Origin: Isoptericola halalbus
Lineage (GTDB): Bacteria > Actinomycetota > Actinomycetes > Actinomycetales > Cellulomonadaceae
Assembly (NCBI GenBank): GCA_009663185.1
Contig: VJZX01000007.1
Span: 62,001 to 126,000 of the forward strand
Length of the DNA stretch: 64,000 nucleotides
Reading direction: 5' to 3'
The position numbers and the translations under genes are program-made. Of the stretch, positions 1 to 8,429 are shown in pieces; positions within the stretch are counted from its first letter, which is position 1, and every line of letters begins with the position of its first letter. The notes beneath the pieces were generated by a model. That model ran no database searches. It was not told the DNA's origin and was given only the letters and a program-made list of their open reading frames with translations.

Positions 1-799
1 TCACGACCAGGCCGAACGCGGCGGTCCAGGCGTAGCGCGCCGGGACGCCCTGCTCGACGCCGCGCTTGATCGCGTCGAAGTCGACGATGAGGGAGGCGGC
101 GGCCAGGCCGACGGCGACGAGGCCGATGACGATCCCGAGCGGGCCCTCGCGCATGCCCCAGCCCTGGAGCACGCCCGACCAGGTGAGGACGACGTTGACG
201 AGCGAGAAGGCCAGGTAGCCGACCAGGGCGATGAGCAGCCAGCGCGTGAACTTCGGCGTGACGCGGACGCGCCCCGACTTGAAGAGGAACAGCGCCGCGG
301 CGAACGTCGCCATGGTGGCGACGACGGCCTGCAGCACCATGCTTGTGGCCTCCACGCCGGCGATGCTGCCGAACAGCAGGCTGATGCCACCGAGGAAAAC
401 ACCCTCGGCGACCGCGTAGAGCGTGATGAGCACGGGGCTCGGGTTCTTCTTGAACGCGTTCACGAGGCCGAGCACGAGGCCGACGATCATGCCGAGCGGC
501 CACAGACCGGGCGCGAAGGTCCACGTCGCGGCCGCGACCACGACCAGCAGGGCGAGCAGCCCGCCGGTCTTGATGATCACGTCGTCGTACGTGAGGCGCT
601 TGGTGTCGGCGGTCGTCGCCGACGGCGCGTCGTACATGTTCTCGAGCGAGGCGGCGTCGGCGCCTTGCGTGCTCGCCGTGCCGTACTGGCCGTACTGCGG
701 CTGGCCATACTGCGGCGGCGCCGTCGTGGCACCGCCCCGGCGCGCCGTGCGGCGCGGCTCGCCGAACATGTCGCTGTTCGAGAAGACGGGGTTGCTCAT
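1..799 (-). CDS. Bax inhibitor-1/YccA family membrane protein, 3' end beyond window
   Basis: The frame is open from an ATG at 799 down to the window edge, about 266 codons, so the C-terminus is missing. AGGAGG lies just upstream of the ATG and fixes the start. The N-terminus begins MSNPVFSNSDMF, then a Gln/Tyr/Gly-rich cytoplasmic stretch, then at least six hydrophobic segments starting near residue 80 (GGLLALLVVVAAATW). Order and spacing of the segments and the phrase FKKNPSPVLITLYAVAEGVFLGGIS match the actinobacterial Bax inhibitor-1/YccA family. These are integral membrane proteins of poorly defined role (calcium leak or stress tolerance in distant homologues). It is divergent from the ABC transporter at 1010, sharing a 210 bp intergenic region. 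Confidence 0.85.
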   Translation of the reverse strand, partial: MSNPVFSNSDMFGEPRRTARRGGATTAPPQYGQPQYGQYGTASTQGADAASLENMYDAPSATTADTKRLTYDDVIIKTGGLLALLVVVAAATWTFAPGLWPLGMIVGLVLGLVNAFKKNPSPVLITLYAVAEGVFLGGISLLFGSIAGVEATSMVLQAVVATMATFAAALFLFKSGRVRVTPKFTRWLLIALVGYLAFSLVNVVLTWSGVLQGWGMREGPLGIVIGLVAVGLAAASLIVDFDAIKRGVEQGVPARYAWTAAFGLVV

Positions 800-1009
800 G
801 AGCTCCTCCTGGTCGCGGCTGCCGGTTGCCCGACGACGGGGCGTCGCGCGGGCATGGCCGGGTCGCTGGCCGTGCGACCTCATCGTAGGCAACGCCACCG
901 ACGTACGAAAGGTTCCCGGACGTCCCGGGCAACTTTCGTGACGTGACCGAGACCGTCACCTACGCTCGATGAGGGGCAAACCGCCCGCCGCGATCGAGAG
1001 GGCGCCCGC

Positions 1010-1981
1010 ATGATCGAGGCACGAGGACTTTCCAAGCGCTACGGCGACAAGCTCGCCGTCGACGACGTCACGTTCACCGTGCAGCCGGGCCTGGTCACGG
1101 GATTCCTCGGGCCCAACGGCGCCGGCAAGTCGACGACGATGCGCCTGATCATGGGCCTCGACGGGCCCACCGCGGGCACCGTCACGGTCAACGGCCGGCC
1201 GTACGCCCAGCACCGGACCCCGCTCGCCGAGGTCGGCGCGCTGCTCGAGGCCAAGTCCGCCCACCCCGGCCGGACGGCGCGGCAGCACCTGCAGGTCCTG
1301 GCCGCGACCCACGGCATCGCGGACTCCCGCGTCGACGAGGTCATCGAGCTCACCGGCCTGACCGCCGTCGCGCGCAAGCGCGTGGGCGGCTTCTCCCTCG
1401 GCATGGGCCAACGGCTCGGCATCGCGGTCGCGCTGCTGGGCGACCCGCGCACGCTCATCCTCGACGAGCCCGTCAACGGGCTCGACCCCGAGGGCGTCCT
1501 GTGGGTCCGCAACCTCACCCGGTACCTCGCCGAGCAGGGACGCACGGTGTTCCTCTCGAGCCACCTCATGAGCGAGGTCGCGCTCACCGCGGACCACGTC
1601 ATCGTCATCGGCAAGGGCCGCATCCTCGCCGACACCTCGGTCCGGGACCTGCTCGACGGCGCCTCGCGCCGCCACGTGCGGGTGCGCACGCCGCAAGGCG
1701 ACGAGCTGTCCGAGGGGTTGCGCCGCGAGGGCGCCGACGTCACGGTCTTCGACGACGGTCGCCTCGACGTCGCGGGCCTCGACGCCCCGCGTATCGGCGA
1801 GGTCGCGGCCCGCTCGGCCGTCGTCCTGCATGAGCTCACGCCGGTCTCCTCGACGCTCGAGGACGCCTACATGGCCCTGACGGCCGACGCGGTCGAGTTC
1901 CACGCCGAGGACATCACCGCCGTGCCCGCCACCGCGCCGACCACGGTGGCCGCCTCGAGCCCCGAAGGAGCAGAGCGATGA
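1010..1981 (+). CDS. ABC-2 type transporter ATP-binding protein
   Basis: A 323-residue ATPase of the family that drives ABC-2 exporters. Walker A is GPNGAGKST at residues 34-42, the signature FSLGMGQRLG is near 127-136, Walker B LILDEPVNGLDP follows near 149, and the H-loop is SSHLMSE near 183. The C-terminal 100 residues are the variable regulatory tail common in antibiotic-resistance type exporters (DrrA/CcmA-like). It overlaps the permease gene by four bases (ATGA), so the two are translationally coupled and form one exporter. The substrate cannot be read from sequence; drug or lipid export is typical of the family. The ATG is used because it directly precedes the conserved IEARGLSKRYG start. 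Confidence 0.93.
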   Translation: MIEARGLSKRYGDKLAVDDVTFTVQPGLVTGFLGPNGAGKSTTMRLIMGLDGPTAGTVTVNGRPYAQHRTPLAEVGALLEAKSAHPGRTARQHLQVLAATHGIADSRVDEVIELTGLTAVARKRVGGFSLGMGQRLGIAVALLGDPRTLILDEPVNGLDPEGVLWVRNLTRYLAEQGRTVFLSSHLMSEVALTADHVIVIGKGRILADTSVRDLLDGASRRHVRVRTPQGDELSEGLRREGADVTVFDDGRLDVAGLDAPRIGEVAARSAVVLHELTPVSSTLEDAYMALTADAVEFHAEDITAVPATAPTTVAASSPEGAER

Positions 1982-2853
1982 CCGCCGCGACCAGCGTGAC
2001 GGGGGCTCCGACGTCGGGCACGGGGGTGCGCCGGGTGAGCTTCTGGCGAGTCCTGCACTCGGAGTGGATCAAGTTCCGCACACTGCGCTCGACCCTGTGG
2101 ACGGTCGTCATCACGGCGGTGGTCATGGTCGGCTTCGCACTCATGATGGCCGCGATCATGCGGTCCGCGGTCGACAACCCGGAGATGCAGCGGGAGATGG
2201 CCCAGGACCCGGGGATGCAGGCCATGGGAGGCCTTGCCGGCACGACGGCCATCACGCTCGGCTACTCGTTCGGGCAGCTTGCGGTCGCGGTGCTGGCCGC
2301 ACTGGTCGTGACCAGCGAGTACTCGACCGGCATGATCCGCTCGACGTTCGCCGCGGTGCCGCATCGCCTGCCCGTGCTGTGGGCCAAGCTCGTGGTCATC
2401 GTCGCCACGACGGTCGTGGTCATCTCGCTCGCGCTCGGTGTCGCGTACCTCGTGACGATGCCGCTGCTCGACGCCGCGGGGTTGTCCATCGACCTGTCCG
2501 ATCCCGACCAGGTCCGCCCGCTGGCCGGCTGCGTGCTCTACCTGGCGACCGTGGCGGCCTTCGCGCTCGCCGTCGGGGCCCTGATGCGGCACACCGCGGG
2601 CGCGATCTTCACGCTCGTCGCGCTCTTCTTCGTGCTGCCCATCATCTTCTCGATCATCGTGGCCGCGTCCGACGCCGCCTGGACCGACTGGGTCAACAAG
2701 CTCCTGCCGTCCGTCGCGGGCGAGCGGATCATCTCGGGCGGCCCGACGCCGGACACGCTGCTCGAGCCATGGGTCGGCTACGGCGTGCTCGCCGGGTACA
2801 CCCTGGTGCTGCTCGTCGCCGCGGCCGTGACGCTCCGGCGCCGCGACGCCTGA
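1978..2853 (+). CDS. ABC-2 type transporter permease
   Basis: A 291-residue membrane protein with six hydrophobic segments, the first near residues 38-60 after a soluble N-terminus ending in FWRVLHSEWIKFRTLRST. That HSEWxKxRTLRS motif is characteristic of actinobacterial ABC-2 permeases partnered with CcmA-like ATPases. Between segments 1 and 2 is a long Met-rich extracytoplasmic loop. The start ATG overlaps the stop of the ATPase gene, and no other gene follows closely, so this is a two-gene operon. Substrate unknown. Confidence 0.92.
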   Translation: MTAATSVTGAPTSGTGVRRVSFWRVLHSEWIKFRTLRSTLWTVVITAVVMVGFALMMAAIMRSAVDNPEMQREMAQDPGMQAMGGLAGTTAITLGYSFGQLAVAVLAALVVTSEYSTGMIRSTFAAVPHRLPVLWAKLVVIVATTVVVISLALGVAYLVTMPLLDAAGLSIDLSDPDQVRPLAGCVLYLATVAAFALAVGALMRHTAGAIFTLVALFFVLPIIFSIIVAASDAAWTDWVNKLLPSVAGERIISGGPTPDTLLEPWVGYGVLAGYTLVLLVAAAVTLRRRDA

Positions 2854-2892
2854 CTGCGACCCCCTCGGCCTCGAACTCGTTCCCGAGACTTG

Positions 2893-2925
2893 TTTGCAAA
2901 GGAACTCTTGCAAAGACGTCTTTGC
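2893..2925. promoter_or_regulatory. Double TTGCAAAG / perfect 16-bp palindrome, probable operator
   Basis: GCAAAGACGTCTTTGC at 2910-2925 is a perfect palindrome. The same half-site occurs as TTTGCAAAG at 2893-2901 and CTTGCAAAG at 2907-2915, so three copies of TTGCAAAG-type half-sites lie in 33 bp. This is AT-rich for the window and sits 50-80 bp before a small gene and about 330 bp before an ArsR-type regulator. I infer a regulator-binding site controlling the unit at 2975-3956, or an autoregulatory site. Confidence 0.6.
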
Positions 2926-2974
2926 GTAACTACTCTCGTGATGTCACCACACGTCGCGCCCCGAGGAGCCACCG

Positions 2975-3220
2975 ATGCTCGCGCTCGCCGCCCCGCCGCT
3001 GCCCCGCACCACCGACCTGTACGGCCTGGACCGCGCCGTCGTCCGGCTCGGTACGTTCCTCGCCGATCTGGGACACCGCCGGGCCACCGCACGAGCACGG
3101 GCGCGCTCCCGGCTGCGCGCACGGGCCGCCGCCGAGCTCGAGCTCAGCGCTCGACGTCGGGCGCACGTCGAGCGGCGCCGCGACAACCGCGCCCAGCTCA
3201 ACCCGTTGAGCCTGCGCTGA
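2975..3220 (+). CDS. Small Arg/Ala-rich hypothetical protein
   Basis: An 81-codon frame with a good ribosome binding site (CGAGGAG, seven bases before the ATG). The product is rich in Arg, Ala and Leu, with a helical basic middle (RARARSRLRARAAAELELSARRRAH) and no membrane segment or known motif. It lies between a strong palindromic operator-like site and the ArsR-type regulator gene 32 bp downstream, suggesting co-expression. I do not recognise a family. It could be a small DNA- or RNA-binding protein, or not a gene at all; GC-rich DNA yields many chance frames, but the ribosome binding site and position favour a real gene. Confidence 0.45.
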   Translation: MLALAAPPLPRTTDLYGLDRAVVRLGTFLADLGHRRATARARARSRLRARAAAELELSARRRAHVERRRDNRAQLNPLSLR

Positions 3221-3251
3221 GGCCTTCCGGGGGTAGGTAACGTCAGGGCCC

Positions 3252-3956
3252 ATGAGCACCGCGCGCGACGACCGTCGTCCGACCGACGACCAGGAGCCCG
3301 GCCGGACGGCGTCGCCGCGCCCCGAGCTCGACGGCCTCGGCGAGCGGGCTCGGACAAGAGTCGCGGACGCGCTGGGCAACACGCTCGGACCCACGGCGCT
3401 GCGGGGGCTGTCGCACCCGCTGCGCGTCCAGATCCTCGACCTGCTCAACACGCACGGCCCGCTCACCGCGAGCCGGCTGGCCGAGCGGGTCGGCGAGTCG
3501 AGCGGGTCGACGAGCTACCACCTGCGCCAGCTCGCCCGGCACGGGTTCGTGCGCGAGGTCGAGGGCAAGGGCACGGCGCGCGAGCGCTGGTGGGAGACCG
3601 TGCCCGGCGGCTTCAGCGTCGCACCCGACGCGGCCGACGACGCCGGCACACGGATGGCCAAGGACGTCGTCAACGCCGAGCTGGAGCGGGCACGCCAGGA
3701 GAAGATCTGGGCGGTGCTGCGCGCGTTCAACGAGAGCTCCGAGCAGGATCCCGAGTGGGTGCACGCGACGACCCTGAGCACGATCAACGTGTGGGCCACT
3801 CCCGAACAGCTGGCGAGCCTGGTCGCAGCCGTGCGCGCGGTCCTCGAGGAGCAGACCGCCCCGCTGCGGCTCCAGCAGGACGTCCCGGGCGCACGGCCGG
3901 TGCAGATCCACTTCAACGCGTTCCCTGTTATCGGAACCGACGGCGCCCGGCACTAG
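3252..3956 (+). CDS. ArsR-type winged-helix transcriptional regulator
   Basis: A 234-residue protein with an HTH_20/ArsR-like winged helix at about residues 45-110: ALRGLSHPLRVQILDLL, then the recognition helix region GESSGSTSYHLRQLARHGFV and a wing containing GKGTARERWWE. The C-terminal half is a helical domain of unknown ligand seen in many actinobacterial relatives. No Cys-rich metal site is visible, so metal sensing is unlikely. The start ATG has a -10-like TAACGT eight bases upstream (3238-3243), suggesting a leaderless transcript. The nearby TTGCAAAG palindrome at 2893-2925 is a plausible target. What it controls is not shown by the sequence beyond itself and the small gene upstream. 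Confidence 0.88.
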   Translation: MSTARDDRRPTDDQEPGRTASPRPELDGLGERARTRVADALGNTLGPTALRGLSHPLRVQILDLLNTHGPLTASRLAERVGESSGSTSYHLRQLARHGFVREVEGKGTARERWWETVPGGFSVAPDAADDAGTRMAKDVVNAELERARQEKIWAVLRAFNESSEQDPEWVHATTLSTINVWATPEQLASLVAAVRAVLEEQTAPLRLQQDVPGARPVQIHFNAFPVIGTDGARH

Positions 3957-4151
3957 CGCCGGTCCGGCGGGTCATCTTCCGCTGGATGAACCTGGCGTGA
4001 GGCGCTCGAAATACCAGTGGAGCAGCGCCGTCGTGCGCCAATACCCTGCTGCCGAACCATCTCGTCGAGTCAAGGACGTGCCGTTGTACACCCTGTGAGA
4101 CCTCCCGAGCGCTGAATCGTCGCGCGTCGCACCTGTGCGCCGCGCTCCTTC

Positions 4152-4736
4152 TTGCTGCGGACTTCTCACTGGAACCGGTGTACTTCTGTGCTCAACAACT
4201 GGATGATCGTGCCCACCTGCCTGCCGCTCGTTCGCCGCCGTTGCCACGCGTGCGCGGCTGAGCGCTTCCGGGCGAGCGGCAGATTTCGCGTCAACGCAAA
4301 CCACAAGCTCATCGACGCCTGGCTCCTCGCGCTCTGTACCGCGTGCGGGGAGACTGCAAAGCTCACGATCCTGGAGCGGATGAAGGTGCGCTCCATACGA
4401 CGTGCGCTGCTGGACCGGCTGCATGACAACGACCCTGGCCTGACAGCTCAGCTGCTCCAGGATCCGGTCGTGCAGCGCCGTAACCGCTTCGCCCTCGACT
4501 GGGACAACGCCTGGCGCCTCGACACCGGCGGATCGGATCACCTGGACCGCGAGGTGATCGACGTCCTGGTCCGCTTCGCGGCGCGGATCCCTGTCCGGCC
4601 GGTGCGACTGATCGCCGACGGCTGCGGGCTTTCGCGGGCCGAGGTCGAGAGACTGATCACGGCGGGGAAACTCGTCTCGGCGGTCCGCCTGAGCGGCAAG
4701 CTCTCCGGCGACTTCACCTTCACGCTCAAGCGCTGA
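4152..4736 (+). CDS. DUF1062 domain-containing protein
   Basis: A 194-residue frame beginning at TTG; a GTG at 4188 gives MLNNWMIVPTCLPLVRRRC and may be the true start, since DUF1062 proteins usually begin a few residues before the conserved PTxLPLxxRRCHxC motif. Visible features are the two Cys pairs (RRCHACAAERF near residue 30 and CTACGETAKLTILER near 62), expected to bind zinc, then NDPGLTAQLLQDPVVQRRN, and a C-terminal S4-like RNA-binding-type stretch (GLSRAEVERLITAGKLV). The function of the family is unknown. The gene stands alone between the ArsR unit and clpP, and its upstream 195 bp shows nothing distinctive. Confidence 0.85.
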   Translation: MLRTSHWNRCTSVLNNWMIVPTCLPLVRRRCHACAAERFRASGRFRVNANHKLIDAWLLALCTACGETAKLTILERMKVRSIRRALLDRLHDNDPGLTAQLLQDPVVQRRNRFALDWDNAWRLDTGGSDHLDREVIDVLVRFAARIPVRPVRLIADGCGLSRAEVERLITAGKLVSAVRLSGKLSGDFTFTLKR

Positions 4737-4756
4737 GACCTCCTCCGACCGAGGAC

Positions 4757-4806
4757 GGGAGGGTCCTCTGCCGTGAGCAGATGCGCTGCGAGCAGAGAAC
4801 CCTCCC
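4757..4806. promoter_or_regulatory. 15-bp inverted repeat upstream of the clpP pair
   Basis: GGGAGGGTCCTCTGC (4757-4771) and GCAGAGAACCCTCCC (4792-4806) are inverted copies with one mismatch, 20 nt apart. No T-run follows, so it is a poor intrinsic terminator for the DUF1062 gene ending at 4736. It lies 31-81 bp before the first clpP start, the place where ClgR or another activator of clpP1P2 would act. The ClgR assignment is inference. Confidence 0.5.
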
Positions 4807-4814
4807 GCCCGGGC

Positions 4815-4828
4815 GTCCGACGTCGGAC
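4815..4828. promoter_or_regulatory. 14-bp perfect palindrome next to the clpP ribosome binding site
   Basis: GTCCGACGTCGGAC is a perfect 14-bp palindrome ending four bases before the GGAG of the first clpP gene. It could be an operator or an mRNA hairpin that masks the ribosome binding site. Nothing in the sequence decides between these. Confidence 0.4.
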
Positions 4829-4837
4829 CGTGGAGGC

Positions 4838-5449
4838 ATGACCACCACACCAGCACCACCCACCGCCCCGTTCGACGACCAGCTCGCGTTCCGGCTGCTG
4901 CACCAGCGCATCGTCGTGGTCGGCAGCGAGATCGACGACGCCGTCGCCAACCGCGTGTGCGCGCAGCTGCTCCTGCTGTCGGCCGAGGATGCGACGTCGG
5001 ACATCGCGATTTACGTCAACTCCCCCGGCGGCTCCGTCACCGCGGGGCTCGCGGTGTACGACACGATGCGGCTGCTGCCCAACGACGTCGCGACCGTCGG
5101 GTTCGGTTTCGCCGCAAGCATGGGCCAGTTCCTGCTCACCGCCGGGACCAAGGGCAAGCGGTACGTGCTGCCGCACACGCGGGTGATGATGCACCAGCCC
5201 TCGGCCGGCATCGGCGGCACCGCCGTCGACATCGCGATCCAGGCCGAGAACCTCGAGCACACCAAGCGCGTCATGCACGAGCTCATCGCCACCCACACGG
5301 GCCGTACCGTCGAGCAGGTCGCGGCGGACTCCGACCGCGACCGCTGGTTCACCGCGACCGAGGCCCTCGAGTACGGCATGGTCGACCGGATCGTCGAGTC
5401 CGTGGAGGACGTCCGCCCGTCGGCCACGGGCCGGAAGGCGGGCCTGTGA
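4838..5449 (+). CDS. clpP: ATP-dependent Clp protease proteolytic subunit (first of tandem pair)
   Basis: A 203-residue ClpP. The catalytic Ser lies in [11 protein letters not shown], the His in VMMHQPSAG, and the Asp in the segment [20 protein letters not shown]. The oxyanion motif SPGGSVTAG is present. ATG at 4838 follows GGAG by five bases; a longer frame upstream lacks a ribosome binding site. Actinobacteria need two ClpP subunits that form a mixed tetradecamer, and here the second gene overlaps this stop codon (TGATG). It works with ClpX or ClpC, encoded elsewhere, in cytoplasmic protein turnover. The inverted repeat and palindrome upstream and the ClgR-like gene downstream suggest ClgR control. 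Confidence 0.96.
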   Translation: MTTTPAPPTAPFDDQLAFRLLHQRIVVVGSEIDDAVANRVCAQLLLLSAEDATSDIAIYVNSPGGSVTAGLAVYDTMRLLPNDVATVGFGFAASMGQFLLTAGTKGKRYVLPHTRVMMHQPSAGIGGTAVDIAIQAENLEHTKRVMHELIATHTGRTVEQVAADSDRDRWFTATEALEYGMVDRIVESVEDVRPSATGRKAGL

Positions 5450-6048
5450 TGGCGAGCTACACGATCCCGACCGTCCTCGAGAAGACGCCGCTCGGCGAGC
5501 GCGCCTACGACGTCTTCAGCCGGCTGCTGCGCGAGCGCATCGTCTTCCTCGGCACCGAGATCGACGACGGCGTCGCGAACGTGGTCATGGCCCAGCTCCT
5601 CCACCTCGAGTCCGAGGCACCCGACCAGGAGATCGGCCTGTACATCAACTCACCCGGCGGCTCGGCGACCGCGATGACGGCGATCTACGACACGATGCAG
5701 TTCGTCCGCTCCGACGTGTCCACCATCTGCATGGGCCAGGCCGCGTCGGCTGCCGCCGTGCTCCTCGCCGCGGGGACGCCGGGCAGGCGAGTCGTGCTCG
5801 AGCACGCGCGCGTGCTGCTGCACCAGCCGTCGGGCCAGGCGCAGGGCACCGTGTCCGACCTGACGATCCAGGCCCGCGAGATCCTGCGGCTGCGCGCCGA
5901 GACCGAGGCGCTGCTGTCACGGCACACCGGGCGCAGAGTCGAGCAGCTGCGCACGGACACCGACCGCGACCTCGTGCTCTCCGCGCGCGAGGCCGTCGAC
6001 TACGGCGTCGCCGACGCGGTGGTCAGCTCGCGCAAGCTGCCGGCCTGA
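5449..6048 (+). CDS. clpP: ATP-dependent Clp protease proteolytic subunit (second of tandem pair)
   Basis: A 199-residue ClpP paralogue translationally coupled to the first (TGATG). Catalytic Ser is in [14 protein letters not shown], His in VLLHQPSGQ, and Asp in the [17 protein letters not shown] segment. SPGGSATAM is the oxyanion loop. The pair has clear differences around the active site (AASMGQ versus AASAAA), as expected for the two non-identical rings of actinobacterial ClpP1P2. The gene ends 15 bp from the convergent ClgR-like regulator. Confidence 0.96.
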   Translation: MASYTIPTVLEKTPLGERAYDVFSRLLRERIVFLGTEIDDGVANVVMAQLLHLESEAPDQEIGLYINSPGGSATAMTAIYDTMQFVRSDVSTICMGQAASAAAVLLAAGTPGRRVVLEHARVLLHQPSGQAQGTVSDLTIQAREILRLRAETEALLSRHTGRRVEQLRTDTDRDLVLSAREAVDYGVADAVVSSRKLPA

Positions 6049-6062
6049 TCGCCCATGGGTCG

Positions 6063-6482
6063 TCACGCCGCCAGCAGGACCGCATCGCTCGTGATCCGCT
6101 GCCCGACGGCGGTGCTCGTCGCGCGCGCGTGACGCACCGGCGTCGAGCGGTCGCCCATCGAGGTCAGGTCGCGCACGCGGTGCTGGGCGGCCGTGGCGGC
6201 GAGGGCGTCGTGCGCCTGAGCGACCAGGTCGACGAGCCGGATGCCCAGGGCGTCGCACACCGCGGCGAGGACCTCGGAGGACGCCTCCTTGCGGCCGCGT
6301 TCGACCTCCGACAGGTACGCGGTGGACATGCGGGCCGTGGCCGCGACCTCCTGGAGGGTCCTGCCCTGGCCGAGACGTGCTCGGCGCAGGACGGCGCCGA
6401 CCAGGTGCCGCAGCAGCGGCTCGCGCACGTGCCCGTTGCTCCCCACGGCACCCGCCCTGGCGCGCGCCTCGATGCCCGTCAT
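6063..6482 (-). CDS. clgR: ClgR-like XRE-family transcriptional activator
   Basis: A 139-residue protein with a helix-turn-helix at about residues 30-85 whose sequence ([31 protein letters not shown]) closely follows the ClgR consensus. ClgR is known in Streptomyces, Corynebacterium and Mycobacterium as the activator of clpP1P2 and other protease genes. Convergent adjacency to the tandem clpP genes supports the call. The protein ends in VLLAA, resembling the ssrA-type LAA degron by which ClgR is itself turned over by ClpP in Streptomyces (from memory of the literature). The N-terminal 20 residues before the HTH are variable, so a later start is possible. Confidence 0.8.
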   Translation of the reverse strand: MTGIEARARAGAVGSNGHVREPLLRHLVGAVLRRARLGQGRTLQEVAATARMSTAYLSEVERGRKEASSEVLAAVCDALGIRLVDLVAQAHDALAATAAQHRVRDLTSMGDRSTPVRHARATSTAVGQRITSDAVLLAA

Positions 6483-6492
6483 GCCGACGACG

Positions 6493-7422
6493 TTACCCCC
6501 GGCACGCGAGCGGCGATCGCGGTCTCGCGGATGCGCGCGGGCGTTCTGCTACGGGCAGAAGCTCGACCCTGGCGCCGAGCAGCACCCCGCCCACGACCAG
6601 CAGCGCACCGATCCCCTCGCCGAGCATGATCCCCTCCCCCAGGAACAGCCAGGCCGCCGTCATCCCGACCACGGGCACGAGCATCGAGAATGGCGCCACC
6701 ACGCCTGCCGGGTGCCGCGCCATGAGCCAGGTCCACACCCCTGAGCCCAGCACCGTGCCGACGAGGACCGTATAGCCGAGCCCGACGGCGGCGCCCACCG
6801 CCCCGGGCTCGTCCCACGACGTGAGGGAGGCGACGATCCGGTCCGGTCCCTCGACGAGCATGGACAGGGCGAGCATCGGCAGCGGCGGCACGGCGGACAT
6901 CCACAGGGTCAGGCGCAGCGGGCTCTCGGGGTGCGCCTGACGGTTGCAGACGTTGCCGACGGCCCAGCCGAACGCCCCGGCCAGCGTCAGCAGGAACGGC
7001 ACCACGCTCGCGTTCTCGGCGCGCTGCCACGCCACGAGGGTGAGGCCGCCCACGGCCACGAGGATGCCGAGCACCTGGCGGGCCGTCACGCGCTCGCGCA
7101 GAAGGGTCGCGCCGAGCAGCACCGTGAAGGGCCCTGACATCTGCAGCACCAGCGAGGCCAGCCCAGCCGGCATGCCGGCCGCCATGCCCCAGTAGAGGAA
7201 CAGGAACTGCAGTGTGCCGAAGCCGAGCCCGTACCCGACCAGCCAGCGCACCGGCACCCTCGGCCACGGGACCAGAACCACCGTCGGCACCGCGATGAGG
7301 GCGAAGCGCAGAGCCACGAGGAACATCGGCGGGAAGTGGACGAGGGACGCGTCGATGGCGATGAAGTTCAGGCCCCACATGAGGGCGACGAGCACGGCAA
7401 GGAGACGATGACGCGTGGGCAT
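6493..7422 (-). CDS. EamA/DMT family exporter
   Basis: A 309-residue membrane protein with ten predicted hydrophobic segments in two EamA halves. The first starts [20 protein letters not shown] and the second begins near residue 145 ([21 protein letters not shown]). This is the RhaT/EamA drug/metabolite superfamily, whose members export amino acids or metabolites. It is divergent from a LysR regulator 71 bp away, the usual arrangement when the regulator controls the exporter. It ends 10 bp from the ClgR-like gene on the same strand but looks like a separate unit. Confidence 0.92.
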   Translation of the reverse strand: MPTRHRLLAVLVALMWGLNFIAIDASLVHFPPMFLVALRFALIAVPTVVLVPWPRVPVRWLVGYGLGFGTLQFLFLYWGMAAGMPAGLASLVLQMSGPFTVLLGATLLRERVTARQVLGILVAVGGLTLVAWQRAENASVVPFLLTLAGAFGWAVGNVCNRQAHPESPLRLTLWMSAVPPLPMLALSMLVEGPDRIVASLTSWDEPGAVGAAVGLGYTVLVGTVLGSGVWTWLMARHPAGVVAPFSMLVPVVGMTAAWLFLGEGIMLGEGIGALLVVGGVLLGARVELLPVAERPRASARPRSPLACRG

Positions 7423-7481
7423 GCGTCCAGCGTCGCCCGCAGCGTCCTTCAGGACAAGCGAACGTTGATGGACTATCTCTG

Positions 7482-7487
7482 TAGGCT
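7482..7487 (+). promoter_or_regulatory. -10 element TAGGCT of the LysR gene, leaderless
   Basis: TAGGCT lies six bases before the ATG of the LysR regulator. Transcription would begin at or next to the start codon, giving a leaderless mRNA, which is common in actinobacteria. No convincing -35 is visible at 17 bp. Confidence 0.4.
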
Positions 7488-7493
7488 ACCTTC

Positions 7494-8411
7494 ATGGATG
7501 TCCGTCACCTGGAGCTCCTGCGGGAGCTCGCCGACCGCGGAAGCATCACCGCGGTCGCCCGCGCCACCCACCGCACGCCGTCCGCCGTCTCGCAGCAGCT
7601 CAAGACCGCGCGGCGCGAGCTCGGGGTCCCCCTCGTCGAACCCGCGGGCCGCGGGCTCCGGCTGACGGACGCCGGACGGCTGCTGGCCGACGGCGGCGCG
7701 GACGTCGCTGCGGCCGTCGCCCAGGTGCAGGCACGCTGGGACGCATTCCGCGGCGAGCCCGCCGGAACCGTCACGATCGCGGCCCTGCCGAGCGCGGCGA
7801 CGTTCCTGCTCCCCGGGGTGATCCACGACCTCGCCGAGGAAGACATCACGCTGCGCTGCAACGACGTCGACCTCGCCGAGGCCGAGTTCGCGGGGCTCAC
7901 GGCCGACAACGACATCGTCGTCGCGCACAGCCTCACCAGCGTCCGCCCGGAAGGCGCTGACGGGCTGACCGTCGAACCTCTGGCGCGCGAACCGCTGGAC
8001 ATCGCGATGGCCAGCGACCACCCGCTCGCGGAGCACGACACCGTGCGCGCCCGGGATCTGGTCGACTACGACTGGATCGGCGTCCCGAAGGGCTACCCGT
8101 TCGACACGGTGCGCCTGGCGGTCGAGCAGGTCACCGGCGCAGAGCTCACGATCTCGCAACGCCTGCGGGACAACCGCCTGATCGAGGCCCTGGTCGCGAC
8201 CAGCCACCGGATCGCCGTCCTGCCCCGCTTCACGACGCCGACCGGCGACGGCCTGACGCTGCGGGCGCTGACCGACGTCGCGTCCGCCCGCCACATCTCG
8301 GCCGTTCTGCGCCCCGACAGGGCCGAACGGCTCGCCGTCCGGCGCGTGCTGCGCGCGTTCCATCGGGCCGCGGCCGATGCTGAACGCCGGCATCCGCCAC
8401 AGCGGCGCTGA
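7494..8411 (+). CDS. LysR family transcriptional regulator
   Basis: A 305-residue LysR protein: winged HTH at residues 1-60 (DVRHLELLRELADRGSITAVARATHRTPSAVSQQLKTARRELG pattern, read across the helix-turn-helix), then a periplasmic-binding-protein-like effector domain from about residue 90. Divergent transcription from the EamA exporter across 71 bp suggests that the exporter is its target. The effector is unknown. The -10 box six bases before the ATG implies a leaderless message. Confidence 0.93.
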   Translation: MDVRHLELLRELADRGSITAVARATHRTPSAVSQQLKTARRELGVPLVEPAGRGLRLTDAGRLLADGGADVAAAVAQVQARWDAFRGEPAGTVTIAALPSAATFLLPGVIHDLAEEDITLRCNDVDLAEAEFAGLTADNDIVVAHSLTSVRPEGADGLTVEPLAREPLDIAMASDHPLAEHDTVRARDLVDYDWIGVPKGYPFDTVRLAVEQVTGAELTISQRLRDNRLIEALVATSHRIAVLPRFTTPTGDGLTLRALTDVASARHISAVLRPDRAERLAVRRVLRAFHRAAADAERRHPPQRR

Positions 8412-8429
8412 CGTCGGCGACTCGTCGCG

